This document shows, piece after piece, positions 18,846 to 29,922 of a stretch of DNA of 64,000 nt. Below the pieces are notes generated by a model. That model had not been told where the DNA came from. It saw nothing but the letters and a program-made list of their open reading frames with translations, and did not search any database. The position numbers and the translations under genes are program-made. Numbering within the stretch: the stretch's first letter is position 1; each line of letters begins with the position of its first letter. Source of the DNA: Pleurodeles waltl (lineage: Eukaryota; Chordata; Amphibia; Caudata; Salamandridae); the NCBI RefSeq assembly GCF_031143425.1, contig NC_090440.1, positions 1,268,443,123-1,268,507,122 of the forward strand, in the 5' to 3' direction.

Positions 18846-20349
18846 CTACTCTGTCTTCTTGTGAGATCTAAGGTTCCGCTTGCGGGGTGGTTCTTCTTCT
18901 GCAGGAGGGGGGGTTCTGGTGGCCTGTTGTTGTGTGGGGGCCTCCTGTCCACTAGCGCCGGCGGAGGTGGTAGGCTGCTCCTGGCCTGAGCTAGTGACAG
19001 GGGCCCTTTGCGGTGCCACATGGTCCCGCAATGTGGTGACTATCTGGTTAAGGGCCACGACGATGGTCCCCATTGCGGAACCGATGTTCCTCAGTTCCTC
19101 TCTGAACCCCATGTACCGTTCCTCGTGCAGTGCCTGGATCTCCTGGAACCTGGCCAGTACCGTCGCCATCGTCTCCTGGGAGTGGTGGTAAGCTCCCATG
19201 ATGGAGGAGAGGGCCTCTTGGAGAGTCGGTTCCCTGGGCCTGTCCCCCCCCTGTCGTACAGCAGCCCTCCCAGTTCCCCTGTGTTCCTGGGCCTCTGTCC
19301 CCTGGACGGTGTGCCCACTACCACTGCCCCCAGGTCCCTGTTGTTGTTGGGGTGGTGGGTCAACCTGGGTGCCCTGTAGTGGTGGACACACCGCTGATCG
19401 ACGTGTCCTGGAGACAGAGGCATGTGCCTGCTGGGTGGGAGCTGTGCTGGTGTTCCCAGAGGGGGTTGGGTCTGGTGTAGCCTGTGGCTGTCTGTGGGGA
19501 ACCGACTGTCCAGAGGTCCCCGATGGGCCGGGCTGGTCATCTGGGTCCAGGGAGACAGAGCTGCTGTCATCGCTGGGGGCCTCTTCTGGGGGTGGGATGG
19601 ACATCTCTGTACCCTCCGTGGCGGTGTGGTGGCGTTCGGGTCCTGCAGGGGTATAAAGGTATGGTTATTGCTTCTGTGTGTGGCATTTTGTGTGATGGGT
19701 GGGTGTCCGTGTACCCAAGTGCAGGCATTCCCTTGTGGGGGCTTTTGTGAGGGTGGCTTGTGGGGGTGATGTGTGTGTGCAGTGGGCATGCTTTGGTGAT
19801 GGGTGTCCATGCTTTGTGGTCGCATGCAGGGCTTGGTGTTGGGATGGGTGGGTTGTGATGGTGAGCCATTTGCAAGGAGTTGGTGTGATGGGGGTGGGGG
19901 TGAGGGTGGGGGTATGATTTGGCATGCAGGTGGGGAGGGGGTGGGAAGCAGTAGTGAAGATTTGACTTACCAGAGTCCATCCCTCCGCCTACTCCTGCGA
20001 GGCCCTCAGGATGCAGGATGTGCAAGACTTCCTCCTCCCATGCTGTAAATTCTGGGGGAGTAGGTGGGGGTCCACCGCCAGTCTTCTGCACCGCAATGTT
20101 GTGCCTTGATACCATGGAACGCACCTTCCCCCGTAGGTTGTTCCAGCGCTTCCTTATGTCATCCCGATTGCGTGGATGCTGTCCCACCGCGTTGACCCTG
20201 TCCACTATCCTTTGCCATAGCTCCATCTTCCTGGCAATTGTGGTGTGCTGCACCTGTGCCCTGAAGAGCTGGGGCTCTACACGGACTATTTCCTCCACCA
20301 TGACCCTGAGTTCTGCGTCAGTGAACCTGGGGTGTCTTTGGGGTGCCAT
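18846..20349 (-). CDS. myb-2: Myb/SANT-like DNA-binding protein (two exons, 391 aa, H2)
   Basis: Exon 1 is 20349-19971 and ends at a GTAAGTC donor. Exon 2 is 19642-18846, after a CCCTGCAG acceptor. The phases join to a continuous 391-codon frame. Residues 1-95 form a NAIF1-type Myb/SANT-like domain (RHPRFTDAELRVMVEEI, KMELWQRIVDRVNA, RDDIRKRWNNLRGKV). A Pro/Ser-rich acidic linker follows. A helical region then looks like a coiled coil (ALSSIMGAYHHSQETMATVL to IVTTLRDHV), and the end is basic (PPRKRNLRSHKK, a possible nuclear signal). It is convergent with the transposase. The H3 copy (45963-47169) has the same exon 1 length (379 nt) but lacks the coiled coil. Likely role: DNA-binding and nuclear-import partner of the transposase. 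No defects were seen. Confidence 0.82.
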
Positions 20350-20676
20350 TGGGTGGTGTGGATGAGGTGTGGGGTGGCGTTTATGGTGATGAGTGTGGTG
20401 CGTGTGGTGGTGTGTGGTGTTTGGTGCGTGGATTCTGTGTGGGTGATGGTGTTGTGTGCCTCTGTGTTGTGGGATTGTCTATTCTGTGCTCTCTCTCTAG
20501 CCTTCGTCAATAATTTCGGGTCGTAGGGGTTTGTGGGTGATGTGGGTGTGTGTTTTATATTGTGTTGGGTGTGTGGGAGTGGTGTTAATATGTGTATCAG
20601 GTGTGTGTGTTTCAAACTGACCAAAGTGGCTGAGTTTCCTATGTGTGTGTGTATTTTGACCGCGGCGGTGTGTACC
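20350..20676 (-). promoter_or_regulatory. Upstream region of myb-2, cut by copy B (H2)
   Basis: A GT/GTG-rich stretch (20350-20640) precedes the start of a dyad at 20664-20676. The dyad's last three bases are at 29928-29930 on the far side of copy B. Without the insertion it reads GGCGGTGTGTACCGCC, about 315 bp before the myb-2 ATG. The H2 end then continues at 29923-30199 with further ACCGCC/GGCGGT motifs and a ccgcggttgaaagaccgc dyad, finishing at the terminal repeat. Confidence 0.6.
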
Positions 20677-23600
20677 TGTAGGAGGCTGGACTGGCTTGTA
20701 GTGAGTACCAAGGGGTACTTGCACCTTGCACCAGGCCCAGTTATCCCTTATTAGTGTATAGGGTGTCTAGCAGCTTAGGCTGATAGATAATGGTAGCTTA
20801 GCAAAGCAGCTCAGGCTGAACTAGGAGACGTGTGAAGCTACCACAGTACCACTTAGTGTCATATGCACAATATCATAAGAAAACACAATACACAGTTATA
20901 CTAAAAATAAAGGTACTTTATTTTTATGACAATATGCCAAAGTATCTTAGAGTGTACCCTCAGTGAGAGGATAGGAAATATACACAAGATATATATACAC
21001 AATAGCAAAAATATGCAGTATAGTCTTAGAAAACAGTGCAAACAATGTATAGTTACAATAGGATGCAATGGGGAAACATAGGGATAGGGGCAACACAAAC
21101 CATATACTCCAGAAGTGGAATGCGAACCACGAATGGACCCCAAACCTATGTGACCTTGTAGAGGGTCGCTGGGACTATTAGAAAATAGTGAGAGTTAGAA
21201 AAATAACCCTCCCCAAGACCCTGAAAAGTGAGTGCAAAGTGCACCAAAGTTCCCCTAAGGACAAAATAGTCGTGTTAGAGGGAGAATGCAAGGAAAACAC
21301 AAATCACCAATGCAACAACGATGGATTCCTGTCTGAAGGTACCTGTGGAACAAGGGGACCAAGTCCAAAAGTCACAAGCAGCTCGGAGATGGGCAGATGC
21401 CCAAGAAATGCCAGCGGTTGGTGCAAAGAAGCTCTTACTAGGCTGAAGAACTGTGAATACTGCAGGAACGACAAGGGCTAGAGACTTCCCCTTTGGAGGA
21501 TGGATCCCCCACGCCTTGGAGAGTCGTGCAGAAGTGTTTTCCCGCCGGATGGACGCCAACAAGCCTTGCTACACGCAAATCGTGCGTTTGGCGTTTTTGG
21601 ACGCTGCTGGGGCCCAGGAGGGACCAGGAGGTCGCAAATTGGACCTGCAGAGAGAGGGGACGTCGAGCAAGACAAGGAGCCCTCACTGAAGCAGGTAGCA
21701 CCTGGAGAAGTGCCAGAAACAGGCACTACGAGGATGCGTGAAACGGTGCTCGCCGAAGTTGCACAAAGGAGTCCCACGTCGCCGGAGACCAACTTAGAAA
21801 GTCGTGCAATGCAGGTTAGAGTGCCGTGGACCCAGGCTTGGCTGTGCACGAAGGATTTCCGCCGGAAGTGCACAGGGGCCGGAGAAGCTTGCAAAGTCGC
21901 GGTTCCCAGCAATGCAGCCCAGCGAGGTGAGGCAAGGACTTACCTCCACCAAACTTGGGCTGAAGAGTCACTGGACTGTGGGGGTCACTTGGACGGTGTC
22001 GCTGGATTCGAGGGACCTCGCTCGTCGTGCTGAGAGGAGACCCAAGGGACCGGAAATGCAGCTTTTTGGTGCCTGCGGTTGCAGGGGGAAGATTCCGTCG
22101 ACCCACGGGAGATTTCTTCGGAGCTTCTGGTGCAGAGAGGAGGCAGACTACCCCCACAGCATGCACAAGCAGGAAAACAGTCGAGAAGGCGGCAGGATCA
22201 GCGTTACAGAGTTGCAGTAGTCGTCTTTGCTACTATGTTGCAGGTTTGCAGGCTTCCAGCGCGGTCAGCGGTCGATTCCTTATCAGAAGGTGAAGAGGGA
22301 GATGCAGAGGAACTCGGCTGAGCTCATGCATTCGTTATCTAAAGTTTCCCCAGAGACAGAGACCCTAAATAGCCAGAAAAGAGGGTTTGGCTACCTAGGA
22401 GAGAGGAAAGGCTACTAACACCTGAAGGAGCCTATCAGCAGCAGTCTCTGACGTCAGCTGGTGGCACTGGCCACTCAGAGCAGTCCAGTGTGCCAGCAGC
22501 ACCTCTGTTTCCAAGATGGCAGAGGTCTGGAGCACACTGGAGGAGCTCTGGACACCTCCCAGGGGAGGTGCAGGTCAGGGGAGTGGTCACTCCCCTTTCC
22601 TTTGTCCAGTTTCGCGCCAGAGCAGGGGCTAAGGGGTACCTGAACCGGTGTAGACTGGCTTATGCAGAATTGGGCACATCTGTGACCAACAAAGCATTTC
22701 CAGAGGCTGGGGGAGGCTACTCCTCCCCTGCCTTCACACCATTTTCCAAAGGGAGAGGGTGTCACACCCTCTCTCAGAGGAAGTTCTTTGTTCTGCCATC
22801 CTGGGCCAGGCCTGGCTGGACCCCAGGAGGGCAGCTGCCTGTCTGAGGGGTTGGCAGCAGCAGCAGCTGCAGTGAAACCCCAGGAAGGGCAGTCTGGCAG
22901 TACCAGGGTCTGTGCTACAGACCACTGGGATCATGGAATTGTACCAACAATGCCAGGATGGCATAGAGGGGGCAATTCCATGATCATAGACATGTTACAT
23001 GGCCATATTCGGAGTTACCATGGTGAAGCTACATATAGGTAGTGACCTATATGTAGTGCACGCGTGTAATGGTGTCCCCGCACTCACAAAGTTCAGGGAA
23101 TTGGCTCTGAACAATGTGGGGGCACCTTGGCTAGTGCCAGGGTGCCCTCACACTAAGTAACTTTGCACCCAACCTTTACCAGGTAAAGGTTAGACATATA
23201 GGTGACTTATAAGTTACTTAAGTGCAGTGTAAAATGGCTGTGAAATAACGTGGACGTTATTTCACTCAGGCTGCAGTGGCAGGCCTGTGTAAATATTGTC
23301 AGAGCTCCCTATGGGTGGCAAAAGAAATGCTGCAGCCCATAGGGATTTCCTGGAACCCCAATACCCTGGGTACCTCAGTACCATATACTAGGGAATTATA
23401 AGGGTGTTCCAGTAAGCCAATGTAAATTGGTAAAAATGGTCACTAGCCTGTTAGTGACAATTTAAAAGTAATGAGAGAGCATAACCACTGAGGTTCTGGT
23501 TAGCAGAGCCTCAGTGAGACAGTTAGGCACCACACAGGGAACATATACATGCACACCTATGAGCACTGGGGCCCTGTGTGACAGGGTCCCAGTGACACAT

Positions 23601-23821
23601 ACATATAGGCCACAAACCTATGAGCACTGGGGTCCTGACTAGCAGGATCCCAGTGACACATAACAACCATACTGAAAACATGGTGTTTTCACTATGAGCA
23701 CTGAGGCCTGGCTATCAGGATCCCAGTGAGACAGTGAAAACAGTGACAAACACCCTGACATACACTCACAAACAGGCCAAAAGTGGGGGTAACAAGGCTA
23801 GAAAGAGGCTACCTTCTCACA
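20677..23821 (-). repeat. 3' LTR of copy B
   Basis: 3145 bp. It begins on the plus strand with tgtaggaggctgg and ends ctaccttctcaca. It carries the same hairpin array, palindrome and AATAAA block as the LTRs of copy A, reversed. Confidence 0.9.
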
Positions 23822-23851
23822 CAACCCCCCCCCAAACGAAGGACAATAAGG

Positions 23852-26509
23852 CTAACCTTGGCCAGTTGAGACTTTATTGTCTAAGTGGTGATAAGTAGAG
23901 AGTAGCTCTGCAATAGACTGGTTACTCCCTTTATCATCCACTATATGGTTACTTCCCTGTGGGGATGTAAACCACCCTGTTTGAAGTTTTTTAGCTAAGC
24001 AACAATGTGAAGATGTATTTTCAGAGTTTCTATCAGTAAGTTTTAGTTTAGAGCAGTGGGAATTGTCCACTGAACCTATTTGTAGTGATGGAAATGCCAG
24101 ACAGGGATGCTGTCTCAGAAAAGCCATAGCTGGGCAAAAACTTTGTCCATATGGCTGGAAGAGAGAACAGGGACGCTGTTTCTCTTGGGTTGGAGCAGGG
24201 CAGGGATGCTGTCCTATCAGCTCCACACTAGGGCAGGGATGCTGTCCTAAGTGTTGTGAGGCAGTGCAGAGTTTCTGCACTAAAGTTTCTCTGGGAGGGT
24301 TGGAGGGATGCTCCATGTTAACTAAAATGGTGCTCTTTTTCTCACCAATGTTAGTTATCCCACAGAGAGGTACTTCCACCTCAGGGAGTCCAGCTTTGCC
24401 AGCTGATGATTCCCTTGGAACAGGTGCCACCCCAGGAGAGGTTTCTCCCACCACAGGAATAGTATCCTGAATGGTAGGGTGGTTAGGGGATACTGTGATA
24501 CCCTTTTTACCTGTTGATGGAGAGGGATCCTGAGTTTTCAGGCCTTCTCTCCTTTGCTTTTTCATTTCACTTGAAATGAGAGGGAACAATTCCTCAGGGA
24601 TGCCCAGCATGGCTGCATGGGCATAAAACTCTACATCAGCCCAACCTGAGGCCTCTAGGTCATTACCTAAGAGACAGTCTACAGGTAAGCTAGGTGATAC
24701 CACCACCTGCTTAGGGCCAGTAACTCCACCCCAACTAAACTGAATTATAGCTAAGGGAAGAAACTTGGTGGAGTTATGGACATCAATAATCTTATACTGT
24801 TGTCCAATGATGTGTTGTTCAGGAGGCACTAGGTTTTCAGTCACCAAAGTGAAACTGGCACCTGTGTCCCTGTAGGCCAAGGCCTCAACACCATTTATTG
24901 AAACTGTCTGCCTGTACTTATCCATTGTAAGGGGACAAGCAGCCAGTGTGGCAAGGCCAATGCCACTAGGTGTGACAGAAACTGTCTTGGGACTGATGAC
25001 ATCAGTTTCCACTATGGACCCATAAGTGAACCCAACTACACCCTTTGCTTGACTGTTGCCAGCAGTCCCACCACTAGTACCACTACTGCTAGGGGCACTA
25101 GAGCTTGATGTATTAGTGGTGGTAGGCTCAGGGGGTTTACCTGGACAGGACTTATCCCCTGGCCTATGGCCTCTGTTTTTACACACAAAGCACCAAGGCT
25201 TTTTAATGTGTGCAGGTTGGGAAGAAGAGGAAGAATTTGTTTTATCCCCACCCTCTGAAGAGTGTTTAAGATTTGAAGTGGGATCTTTGGTTTTACCCTT
25301 ATCCCCATGCTTATCTTGAGATTTTTCACCATCTTTCTTCTTATTGCCATCTTTGTCACCCCCTGTATGAACTTTTCTGTTCAACCTTGTTCTGACCCAT
25401 TTGTCTGCCTTCTTTCCCAATTCTTGGGGAGAGGTCAGATCAGAGTCTACCAGGTACTGGTGCAACAAATCAGACACACAATTATTAAGTATATGCTCTC
25501 TCAGGATTGTGTTATACAGGCTTTCATAATCAGTAACTTTACTGCCATGTAACCACCCCTCCAAGGCCTTCACTGCCTGGTCAATGAAATCAACCCAGTC
25601 TTGTGAAGACTCCTTTTTGGTCTCTCTGAACTTTATCCTGTACTGTTCAGTGGTTAAGCCATAACCATCCAGGAGTGCATTCTTAAGAACTTGGAAATTA
25701 TTGGCATCATTTTCTTTCACTGTAAGGAGCCTATCCCTACCTTTTCCACTAAATGATAGCCATAGGATAGCAGCCCACTGCTTTTGAGGGACATCCTGTA
25801 CAGCACAGGCCCTCTCAAGTGCAGCAAACCACTTGTTAATGTCATCCCCCTCCTTATAAGGGGGAACTATCTTATGCAGATTCCTGGAATCATGCTCTTT
25901 TGCAGGATGACTATGGGGAATACTGCTGCTGTCACCATGGGTATCTAAACCCATTTTCTGTCTTTCCCTCTCTATTTCTAAAGACTGTCTATCCAAATCC
26001 AGCTGTTGCTTCTTGAGCTTCAGTCTGGTTTGCTCCACTCTCAATCTATTGAGCTCCCTTTCCAACAATCTGTCATCAGGGTGGGTGGGAGGGACATTTC
26101 TAGATACAGAGGTATGATGGGAATGAACAGAAGGAGACCTGTCCCTTACAGAGGGCACCCTAACAGCTTGGCTACCAGTATAATGTGAGAGCACATCCTC
26201 AGTATGATGTGATTCAACCTCTGTACCAACTATGCTAGACTGTCTAGTAATGGGCAGGCTAAGAAGTTTCTTTCCTGAACCTTTTCCTGGGGGAGTCCCT
26301 GGATCAGATTGAGAACCATTAGCTACTTTTTCTACAGATTGGGCACTTATGGCCTTATCCTGTACTCTAAGCATATTAATTAACAGTTCTAAGGAAGGAT
26401 TCTTCCCTACACTCAAACCTCTCTCTATGCAGAGACTCCTTGCTCCTTTCCAGCTAAGGTGATCATATGCAAGTTTGGACAGTTCAACTTTTTGGCCTGT
26501 GCCAGACAT
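23852..26509 (-). CDS. Gag-protease polyprotein of copy B (885 aa)
   Basis: An intact ORF, the same length as that in copy A and differing at roughly twenty residues by eye (for example IERERQKMGLDTHGD against VERERQKLGLETHGG). It has the same coiled coil, SCAN-like capsid region, CX2CX4HX6C zinc knuckle, DTGA protease site and QHPC repeats, although one repeat is QRPC. Two diverged copies both keep 885 codons without a stop. That suggests that Gag itself is under selection or was at the last transposition, even though pol is absent. No other function is inferred. Confidence 0.9.
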   Translation of the reverse strand: MSGTGQKVELSKLAYDHLSWKGARSLCIERGLSVGKNPSLELLINMLRVQDKAISAQSVEKVANGSQSDPGTPPGKGSGKKLLSLPITRQSSIVGTEVESHHTEDVLSHYTGSQAVRVPSVRDRSPSVHSHHTSVSRNVPPTHPDDRLLERELNRLRVEQTRLKLKKQQLDLDRQSLEIERERQKMGLDTHGDSSSIPHSHPAKEHDSRNLHKIVPPYKEGDDINKWFAALERACAVQDVPQKQWAAILWLSFSGKGRDRLLTVKENDANNFQVLKNALLDGYGLTTEQYRIKFRETKKESSQDWVDFIDQAVKALEGWLHGSKVTDYESLYNTILREHILNNCVSDLLHQYLVDSDLTSPQELGKKADKWVRTRLNRKVHTGGDKDGNKKKDGEKSQDKHGDKGKTKDPTSNLKHSSEGGDKTNSSSSSQPAHIKKPWCFVCKNRGHRPGDKSCPGKPPEPTTTNTSSSSAPSSSGTSGGTAGNSQAKGVVGFTYGSIVETDVISPKTVSVTPSGIGLATLAACPLTMDKYRQTVSINGVEALAYRDTGASFTLVTENLVPPEQHIIGQQYKIIDVHNSTKFLPLAIIQFSWGGVTGPKQVVVSPSLPVDCLLGNDLEASGWADVEFYAHAAMLGIPEELFPLISSEMKKQRREGLKTQDPSPSTGKKGITVSPNHPTIQDTIPVVGETSPGVAPVPRESSAGKAGLPEVEVPLCGITNIGEKKSTILVNMEHPSNPPRETLVQKLCTASQHLGQHPCPSVELIGQHPCPAPTQEKQRPCSLFQPYGQSFCPAMAFLRQHPCLAFPSLQIGSVDNSHCSKLKLTDRNSENTSSHCCLAKKLQTGWFTSPQGSNHIVDDKGSNQSIAELLSTYHHLDNKVSTGQG

Positions 26510-26777
26510 TTTTAGAGAGAGTTAAAGTGATAGACAAAGAAAAAAAAGTTTTCAGAACTTTTTGGAAAGACACAAAAAACTTTTTAAACTTTTAAGAACT
26601 TTTTGAAAGTTTAGAAGTACTTTTCAGCACTTAGAAAAGAGTGAAAAGAGGAAATGCAAAACTTTTTGTCTATGTGTATATACACTGACCTTGTTTTGTA
26701 TATTTTTCTCTTATGAAAAGTACAATGACAAGAGTGGTAAGTAGTCTCAAGCACTTATCCCACCACTGCACAACCAA
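26510..26777 (-). promoter_or_regulatory. Leader of copy B with putative primer binding site
   Basis: Between the 5' LTR (from 26778) and the gag ATG (26509). It matches the leader of copy A: primer-site-like sequence next to the LTR and a tract of repeated aacttttt/aaaaagtt motifs. Confidence 0.45.
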
Positions 26778-29700
26778 TGTAGGAGGCTGGACTGGCTTGT
26801 AGTGAGTACCAAGGGGTACTTGCACCTTGCACCAGGCCCAGTTATCCCTTATTAGTGTATAGGGTGTCTAGCAGCTTAGGCTGATAGATAATGGTAGCTT
26901 AGCAAAGCAGCTCAGGCTGAACTAGGAGACGTGTGAAGCTACCACAGTACCACTTAGTGTCATATGCACAATATCATAAGAAAACACAATACACAGTTAT
27001 ACTAAAAATAAAGGTACTTTATTTTTATGACAATATGCCAAAGTATCTTAGAGTGTACCCTCAGTGAGAGGATAGGAAATATACACAAGATATATATACA
27101 CAATAGCAAAAATATGCAGTATAGTCTTAGAAAACAGTGCAAACAATGTATAGTTACAACAGGATGCAATGGGGAAACATAGGGATAGGGGCAACACAAA
27201 CCATATACTCCAGAAGTGGAATGCGAACCACGAATGGACCCCAAACCTATGTGACCTTGTAGAGGGTCGCTGGGACTATTAGAAAATAGTGAGAGTTAGA
27301 AAAATAACCCTCCCCAAGACCCTGAAAAGTGAGTGCAAAGTGCACCAAAGTTCCCCTAAGGACAAAATAGTCGTGTTAGAGGGAGAATGCAAGGAAAACA
27401 CAAATCACCAATGCAACAACGATGGATTCCTGTCTGAAGGTACCTGTGGAACAAGGGGACCAAGTCCAAAAGTCACAAGCAGCTCGGAGATGGGCAGATG
27501 CCCAAGAAATGCCAGCGGTTGGTGCAAAGAAGCTCTTACTAGGCTGAAGAACTGTGAATACTGCAGGAACGACAAGGGCTAGAGACTTCCCCTTTGGAGG
27601 ATGGATTCCCCACGCCTTGGAGAGTCGTGCAGAAGTGTTTTCCCGCCGGATGGACGCCAACAAGCCTTGCTACACGCAAATCGTGCGTTTGGCGTTTTTG
27701 GACGCTGCTGGGGCCCAGGAGGGACCAGGAGGTCGCAAATTGGACCTGCAGAGAGAGGGGACGTCGAGCAAGACAAGGAGCCCTCACTGAAGCAGGTAGC
27801 ACCCGGAGAAGTGCCAGAAACAGGCACTACGAGGATGCGTGAAACGGTGCTCGCCGAAGTTGCACAAAGGAGTCCCACGTCGCCGGAGACCAACTTAGAA
27901 AGTCGTGCAATGCAGGTTAGAGTGCCGTGGACCCAGGCTTGGCTGTGCACGAAGGATTTCCGCCGGAAGTGCACAGGGGCCGGAGAAGCTTGCAAAGTCG
28001 CGGTTCCCAGCAATGCAGCCCAGCGAGGTGAGGCAAGGACTTACCTCCACCAAACTTGGGCTGAAGAGTCACTGGACTGTGGGGGTCACTTGGACGGTGT
28101 CGCTGGATTCGAGGGACCTCGCTCGTCGTGCTGAGAGGAGACCCAAGGGACCGGAAATGCAGCTTTTTGGTGCCTGCGGTTGCAGGGGGAAGATTCCGTC
28201 GACCCACGGGAGATTTCTTCGGAGCTTCTGGTGCAGAGAGGAGGCAGACTACCCCCACAGCATGCACAAGCAGGAAAACAGTCGAGAAGGCGGCAGGATC
28301 AGCGTTACAGAGTTGCAGTAGTCGTCTTTGCTACTATGTTGCAGGTTTGCAGGCTTCCAGCGCGGTCAGCGGTCGATTCCTTATCAGAAGGTGAAGAGGG
28401 AGATGCAGAGGAACTCGGCTGAGCTCATGCATTCGTTATCTAAAGTTTCCCCAGAGACAGAGACCCTAAATAGCCAGAAAAGAGGGTTTGGCTACCTAGG
28501 AGAGAGGAAAGGCTACTAACACCTGAAGGAGCCTATCAGCAGCAGTCTCTGACGTCAGCTGGTGGCACTGGCCACTCAGAGCAGTCCAGTGTGCCAGCAG
28601 CACCTCTGTTTCCAAGATGGCAGAGGTCTGGAGCACACTGGAGGAGCTCTGGACACCTCCCAGGGGAGGTGCAGGTCAGGGGAGTGGTCACTCCCCTTTC
28701 CTTTGTCCAGTTTCGCGCCAGAGCAGGGGCTAAGGGGTACCTGAACCGGTGTAGACTGGCTTATGCAGAATTGGGCACATCTGTGACCAACAAAGCATTT
28801 CCAGAGGCTGGGGGAGGCTACTCCTCCCCTGCCTTCACACCATTTTCCAAAGGGAGAGGGTGTCACACCCTCTCTCAGAGGAAGTTCTTTGTTCTGCCAT
28901 CCTGGGCCAGGCCTGGCTGGACCCCAGGAGGGCAGCTGCCTGTCTGAGGGGTTGGCAGCAGCAGCAGCTGCAGTGAAACCCCAGGAAGGGCAGTCTGGCA
29001 GTACCAGGGTCTGTGCTACAGACCACTGGGATCATGGAATTGTACCAACAATGCCAGGATGGCATAGAGGGGGCAATTCCATGATCATAGACATGTTACA
29101 TGGCCATATTCGGAGTTACCATGGTGAAGCTACATATAGGTAGTGACCTATATGTAGTGCACGCGTGTAATGGTGTCCCCGCACTCACAAAGTTCAGGGA
29201 ATTGGCTCTGAACAATGTGGGGGCACCTTGGCTAGTGCCAGGGTGCCCTCACACTAAGTAACTTTGCACCCAACCTTTACCAGGTAAAGGTTAGACATAT
29301 AGGTGACTTATAAGTTACTTAAGTGCAGTGTAAAATGGCTGTGAAATAACGTGGACGTTATTTCACTCAGGCTGCAGTGGCAGGCCTGTGTAAATATTGT
29401 CAGAGCTCCCTATGGGTGGCAAAAGAAATGCTGCAGCCCATAGGGATTTCCTGGAACCCCAATACCCTGGGTACCTCAGTACCATATACTAGGGAATTAT
29501 AAGGGTGTTCCAGTAAGCCAATGTAAATTGGTAAAAATGGTCACTAGCCTGTTAGTGACAATTTAAAAGTAATGAGAGAGCATAACCACTGAGGTTCTGG
29601 TTAGCAGAGCCTCAGTGAGACAGTTAGGCACCACACAGGGAACATATACATGCACACCTATGAGCACTGGGGCCCTGTGTGACAGGGTCCCAGTGACACA

Positions 29701-29922
29701 TACATATAGGCCACAAACCTATGAGCACTGGGGTCCTGACTAGCAGGATCCCAGTGACACATAACAACCATACTGAAAACATGGTGTTTTCACTATGAGC
29801 ACTGAGGCCTGGCTATCAGGATCCCAGTGAGACAGTGAAAACAGTGACAAACACCCTGACATACACTCACAAACAGGCCAAAAGTGGGGGTAACAAGGCT
29901 AGAAAGAGGCTACCTTCTCACA
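26778..29922 (-). repeat. 5' LTR of copy B
   Basis: 3145 bp, the partner of 20677-23821 at offset 6101. On the plus strand it runs from tgtaggaggctgg to ccttctcaca and is followed by the GTACC duplication and H2 sequence. Confidence 0.9.

Larger units (their letters stand above)
20677..29922 (-). mobile_element. LTR retrotransposon copy B, gag-protease only, full length
   Basis: Second complete copy of the same family (9246 bp), in opposite orientation to A. The LTRs are 26778-29922 (5') and 20677-23821 (3'), 3145 bp each. The GTACC duplication is at 20672-20676 and 29923-29927. At least three substitutions separate its LTRs (for example gatcccc versus gattccc near 21506/27607). The gag ORF is intact at 885 aa. 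The polypurine tract complement is at 23822-23837 and the primer-site region at 26759-26777. There is no pol. It landed inside a dyad site upstream of H2 myb-2. Confidence 0.93.
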
